From Acidobacteriota bacterium (GTDB taxonomy: Bacteria > Acidobacteriota > Terriglobia > Acidiferrales > UBA7541): a stretch of 64,000 bases of DNA. Below are positions 60,210 through 64,000 of this stretch, in pieces. The DNA is taken from NCBI GenBank assembly GCA_021324935.1, contig JAJPIE010000059.1:1-64000 (forward strand), in the 5' to 3' direction. A program made the position numbers and the translations under genes. A model generated the notes under the pieces. That model did not search any database. It was given only the letters and a program-made list of their open reading frames with translations, and was not told the DNA's origin. The number at the start of each line of letters is the position of its first letter. Positions within the stretch are counted from its first letter, which is position 1.

Positions 60210-63200
60210 TTAAGCGGCGGTGGCGGCGCGGCGCTTGGGAGCGGGAGCTTCGTCGCCTTCCCAGCGGACGCTGACGAGCTTGGAAACGCCAGGCTCCTGC
60301 ATGGTGACGCCGTAAAGGACACTGCCGGTTTCCATGGTCTTGCGGTTGTGGGTGACGACGATGAATTGCGTCTGCGCGCTCATGTCGGCGATCAGCTTGG
60401 TGAAGCGGCCGACGTTGGCTTCGTCGAGCGGCGCGTCGACTTCGTCGAGAATACAGAAGGGGCTCGGCTGATAGCGGAAGATGGCAATGAGCAGCGCGAG
60501 CGCGGTCATGGCTTTTTCGCCGCCGGAGAGCAGGAGGACGTTCTGCAGGCGCTTGCCTGGCGGTGAAGCGACGATATCGATGCCGGCGTCCCCGGAGCTA
60601 TCGGGTTCGGCGAGGCGCATCTCCGCGGTGCCGCCGCCGAAAATGGTGTGGAACGCGGCGGTGAAATTCGCGTTGATGGCGGCGAAGGCCTGTTCGAAGC
60701 GATCCTTGGTAATCTGGTCGAGCTCCTTGATGGCCTGCTGCGTGTCGGCGATGGACTGCAGCAGGTCGTCGCGCTCGCGGGTGAGGAAGGCGAAGCGCTG
60801 CTCGCACTCGTTGTATTCCTCGAGGGCCATCATGTTGACGGCGCCCATGTTTTCGATTTTTTGCTTCATTTCGCGGTAGCTGGCTTCGGCGATAGCGAGC
60901 TCCTCGCCGGACATAAAAGCCGTTTCGGAAGCGATAAGGTCCTCGGGTTGTGCGTTGACTTCGGCGAGGCAGGTTTCGCACAGATGGGCGCGATCGGAAT
61001 CGTTGCGGGCCTTTTCGATTTCGAATTTGCCGCGCTCTTCGCGCATTTCGTTCAGGGTCTGCCGGGCCATACGCAGGTGATCTTCGGTTTGGGTCACGTG
61101 CGTGCGGGCGGCTTCCCATTCCTGCTCGAACTCTTTCTGTTTTTCCTCGAGGTGAACTTTTTCGGCACGAAGCACGGCTAGCTGTTGCGTTAGCTCCTCC
61201 GATTGGCGGGCCAAGGCCTGGGTTTCTTCGCTGATCGAGACTTCCTGCTGGAGAAGGGCGAGTTCGCGGCGTTCGAGATCGGTGCGCTCGTCTTCCAGGC
61301 GCTTGGCGATGCCTTCGGCGAGCGCGAGACGCTCATTCATGGCCGCGAGATCGGCCCTGGCCGCTGAGAGTTCAGCCTGGTCGGTCTGAACGGCAGAACG
61401 GAGTTGCGCGACTTCCTCCGAGAGGCGATTGTTTTCCGCTTCGGCGTCCGCGCGCGAAGTGGCTGCGGCTTCGTGTTGAAATTTCGCCTGCTCGGCGCGA
61501 AGTTGCACGGCTTCGATTTCGCGGCGAATGCGGGCAAGTTCGGATTGGCAGACGGTCAGGTCGAGGCCGAGACGCGCGAGGTCGCTTTGGGATTGATCGT
61601 GGCGATGCTTGGTGGCGAAAAGCGTACGCTCGGCATCGCGGAGTTGCGCGCTAATCCCTTCGTGCGCCTGCTCGGCGGCGCGAAGCTCGGCGACCAGATC
61701 ATCGAGTTCGGCGCGGCTCACTTCCGAGCGGTGCTCGAGGTGCAAGACTTCCGCATCGAGGGCGCGAAGTTCGCGCTTCATGCCGAGCGGACCGGCTTCG
61801 TCCGGGCGCCCGCCAGTGACCATGCGGCCCTGATAGCAGGTGCCTTCCGGGGTGACGAAGGCGTATTGCGGGTACTCGCGCGCGAGCTTTTCGGCAGCGA
61901 CGGGGCTATCGGTGAGATAGCCGGAACGCAGCCGGGGGAGGAATTGCTTGGCCGCGGGGCCGAGCGGATCGCGGAATTCGACGAGTTTATCGAGGCGGGC
62001 GATGACGCCGTCTTCGGTGCGGAAATGGACAATGGGTTCGTAATCGTCAAGTTTCAGGTTGCGCAGGGAATCGACGAAGAAGGTGGCGCGGCCGCCGACC
62101 TCGTTGCGAAGCAGGGAGACACCGGCGCGGGCGTGATCGAAAGTTTCGACGACGACGTACTCGAGTTCGTCGCGGAGATATTGTTCGACGGCCGCTTCAT
62201 GCTGCTCCTGAACTTCGGCGTAATCGGCGAGCACGCCGACGGCGCGGAAATCCTGGCCGCCGTGGCGCTCGTTGGCGGCGAATAGTTTTTGCACGGCTTC
62301 GCCGGTGTAGGAGCGGTCGTTCAGGATTTGCATGAGCGTGGAATGTCGCGCGCGAACGCCAGCGAGTGAATCGCGGAGGAGGTCGGCTTGCTTCTGCGCT
62401 TTCTCACGAGACTGCTTCAATTCGGCGATGCGGCCCTGGAGTTCGGCGGAGCGCTTCTGAAGTTCAGCCACCTGGGTGTTGGCGTTTTGCCAATCCTGGG
62501 CGGCGCGCTCGGCGTCGTCGCGAACCTGAATGGAACTTTCCAGCAGGTTGGCTTCGCGGGCTTCTTGCTTGCGCAAGGCTTCGGACTGGTGAACCAGGGC
62601 TTCCTCGGCTTGCTTTTGCTCGCCGTGTAGGCGGAGAAGACTGTCGCCTGCTTCAGTGGCGGCGCGGCGCAAGGCCTGCATGCGGGATTCAGCTTGGGCT
62701 ATCTGGTTCGCGCGAGTGGCGGCGCGCTCGTTCAGTTCTTCCACGCGGGTGCTGACGGTGACGGAATCGCGGCGCGCATTTTCGACCGCGAGGAGTTGGG
62801 CTTCGTTACGCGTCTGCCATTCGGCGAGTTGCGCGGAGAGCGCATTACGTTCGACAACGATCTGAGCGTTGCGTCCGGTGAGCTCGGCGCTGCGCGTGTG
62901 GTTGAACGTGATGCGGTTTTCGATGCGGTCAACTTCGAGCGCGGTGTGATTCAGAACGTTCTGGTTCTGGCGAATTTCGGCGTCGAGCGAATAAATGCGC
63001 TGGCTGAGGCGATCCTGTTCGGCTTCCTGCTCGTGGATCATTTGGGCGTGCCGGGTTTCGGTGATGGTCAGTTCGGTGAGTCGCGATTGCAGGCGCTCGG
63101 CCTCGGAGTCGAGTTCGCGAGCTTTGCCGGCGAGCATCTGGCGGACAATGCCGCGCATCTGTTCGCGAATTTCGGAATAGCGGCGGGCCTTGGCGGCCTG

Positions 63201-64000
63201 GCGCTTCAGCGAGCCAAGCTGCTTTTCGACCTCGATGACGATGTCGTTGACGCGGGCGAGATTCAGCCGCGAGGATTCGAGTTTTGCTTCGCTGAGGCGC
63301 TTTTTGGTTTTGAATTTCGTTACGCCGGCAGCTTCCTCGATGATGGCGCGGCGCTCCATGGGCTTGGTGGCGAGGATTTGGCCGATACGGCCCTGCTCGA
63401 TGATGGCGTAGGAATCGGGACCCAAGCCGACGCCCATGAACATTTCCTGGATGTCGCGCAGGCGGCCGACGCGGCCGTTGATGAGATATTCGCTCTGCCC
63501 GCTGCGATAGAGGCGGCGGCTGACGACCACTTCGCCGGGCTTAGTAACCAGGGCAGGCTTTTCCGTCTTTTTCTTGCGCTTGGCCTTGAAGGCGGATTCG
63601 GGTTGCGCTTCTGTTGCCTCCGGGTTTTCGCCGGCATTTTCGGGAGTGGCTTCCGTTGCCTCAATAGCGGTCTCGATCATCTCGTCGAGACCGTTCGGAC
63701 CGTTTGGCGCATCGGCAGGAGTTTCCGCGGCTTTTTCGTCTTGCTCGGCGTGTTCGAGTACAAATTTGGCGGCTTCGGCGAGTTCGGGGTCTTCGAGGGT
63801 GATGGTGACCTCTGCCATGCCAAGTGGCGGGCGCTTGATGGTGCCGTTGAAGATGCAATCGGCCATACGCTCGGCGCGGAGGGATTTGTGGCTCTGTTCG
63901 CCGAGAACCCAACTGATGGCGTCGACGACGTTGGATTTGCCGCAGCCGTTGGGACCGACAATGCAGGTGGTGCCGGTGCCGCTGAAGGTTACAACGGTGC
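60210..64000 (-). CDS. smc: Chromosome segregation protein SMC (5' end beyond window)
   Basis: About 1,263 codons are visible. The N-terminal Walker A GPNGCGKSN lies near the window edge, in the part upstream of 63866. The protein continues with the Q-loop region, a long coiled coil, a hinge (VGVLADYAEVQEQHEAAVEQYL; GRATFFVDSL), a second coiled coil, and the C-terminal head with LLSGGEKAMTALALLIAIF and CILDEVDAPLDEANVGRF. SMC dimers organise and segregate chromosomes with ScpAB. A charged insertion of about 75 residues interrupts the N-terminal head between VTITLEDPELAEA and VVVSRRLYRSGQSEY. Confidence 0.95.
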   Translation of the reverse strand, partial: TVVTFSGTGTTCIVGPNGCGKSNVVDAISWVLGEQSHKSLRAERMADCIFNGTIKRPPLGMAEVTITLEDPELAEAAKFVLEHAEQDEKAAETPADAPNGPNGLDEMIETAIEATEATPENAGENPEATEAQPESAFKAKRKKKTEKPALVTKPGEVVVSRRLYRSGQSEYLINGRVGRLRDIQEMFMGVGLGPDSYAIIEQGRIGQILATKPMERRAIIEEAAGVTKFKTKKRLSEAKLESSRLNLARVNDIVIEVEKQLGSLKRQAAKARRYSEIREQMRGIVRQMLAGKARELDSEAERLQSRLTELTITETRHAQMIHEQEAEQDRLSQRIYSLDAEIRQNQNVLNHTALEVDRIENRITFNHTRSAELTGRNAQIVVERNALSAQLAEWQTRNEAQLLAVENARRDSVTVSTRVEELNERAATRANQIAQAESRMQALRRAATEAGDSLLRLHGEQKQAEEALVHQSEALRKQEAREANLLESSIQVRDDAERAAQDWQNANTQVAELQKRSAELQGRIAELKQSREKAQKQADLLRDSLAGVRARHSTLMQILNDRSYTGEAVQKLFAANERHGGQDFRAVGVLADYAEVQEQHEAAVEQYLRDELEYVVVETFDHARAGVSLLRNEVGGRATFFVDSLRNLKLDDYEPIVHFRTEDGVIARLDKLVEFRDPLGPAAKQFLPRLRSGYLTDSPVAAEKLAREYPQYAFVTPEGTCYQGRMVTGGRPDEAGPLGMKRELRALDAEVLHLEHRSEVSRAELDDLVAELRAAEQAHEGISAQLRDAERTLFATKHRHDQSQSDLARLGLDLTVCQSELARIRREIEAVQLRAEQAKFQHEAAATSRADAEAENNRLSEEVAQLRSAVQTDQAELSAARADLAAMNERLALAEGIAKRLEDERTDLERRELALLQQEVSISEETQALARQSEELTQQLAVLRAEKVHLEEKQKEFEQEWEAARTHVTQTEDHLRMARQTLNEMREERGKFEIEKARNDSDRAHLCETCLAEVNAQPEDLIASETAFMSGEELAIAEASYREMKQKIENMGAVNMMALEEYNECEQRFAFLTRERDDLLQSIADTQQAIKELDQITKDRFEQAFAAINANFTAAFHTIFGGGTAEMRLAEPDSSGDAGIDIVASPPGKRLQNVLLLSGGEKAMTALALLIAIFRYQPSPFCILDEVDAPLDEANVGRFTKLIADMSAQTQFIVVTHNRKTMETGSVLYGVTMQEPGVSKLVSVRWEGDEAPAPKRRAATAA

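Overview
The window looks like a chromosomal segment of an Acidobacteriota member. It is GC-rich, with strong G/C preference at third codon positions. It encodes a diderm envelope (fused LptC/LptA, LptB, an MsbA-type exporter, an OprB-type porin), a VWA protein resembling the 'VWFA-related Acidobacterial domain' family, and many secreted proteins without recognised families. The species assignment is inference. Position 1 begins with ten G's, so the left end may be a contig or assembly edge; the right end cuts the smc gene.

Layout. 1-2.5 kb: a decayed vapBC toxin-antitoxin pair facing a DAACS transporter, then a small hypothetical gene. 2.6-7.6 kb: a spinster-like MFS transporter, an AI-2E/PerM-type permease and a Lon-like AAA protease. 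7.6-11.4 kb: a minus-strand run of secreted or membrane proteins (VWA protein, 575-aa secreted protein, coiled-coil membrane protein). 11.5-18.5 kb: queF, a zinc-ribbon protein, a GAF protein, two small secreted proteins (one very Cys-rich), an M23 peptidase, a CsoR-like metal-responsive promoter, an OprB-type porin and KDPG aldolase. 18.7-29.3 kb: small conserved genes, a phosphoesterase, PilZ, YjbR, cupin, M28 peptidase, SnoaL-like and rhodanese proteins, a RodZ-like/HEAT-like overlapping pair and a Tat-exported oxalate decarboxylase.

29.8-46.6 kb is a long, mostly housekeeping plus-strand block: diguanylate cyclase, GreB-type factor, lptCA-lptB-rpoN-rapZ, msbA-like, yicC-gmk-rpoZ-coaBC-udg, an EamA transporter and priA. 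Several genes overlap by ATGA and are probably co-transcribed. recQ and an HU-M50 protease-APC permease operon follow on the minus strand, then dcd.

52.4-56.1 kb, minus strand, is the most interesting region: marR-yceI and nitroreductase-DedA/rhodanese-wrbA, which together read like a redox or electrophile-stress locus. The DedA/rhodanese frame is interrupted by one UGA at the position of a conserved Cys in the rhodanese loop. It then continues with 53 well-conserved sense codons and ends 20 bp before wrbA. A hairpin with bacterial SECIS geometry follows the UGA. I read it as a candidate selenoprotein. The marR gene has a near-consensus promoter whose spacer is a palindrome and whose predicted start falls on the ATG, suggesting a leaderless, autoregulated transcript.

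56.2-64 kb: an SDR oxidoreductase, a secreted TPR-like protein, a small Fis-type regulator, purC, and an smc gene with a long charged insertion in its N-terminal head. A dispersed family of small hairpins with a CTGAAG/CTAAAG loop sits in several intergenic gaps. I saw no tRNA, rRNA, CRISPR array, insertion sequence or prophage.
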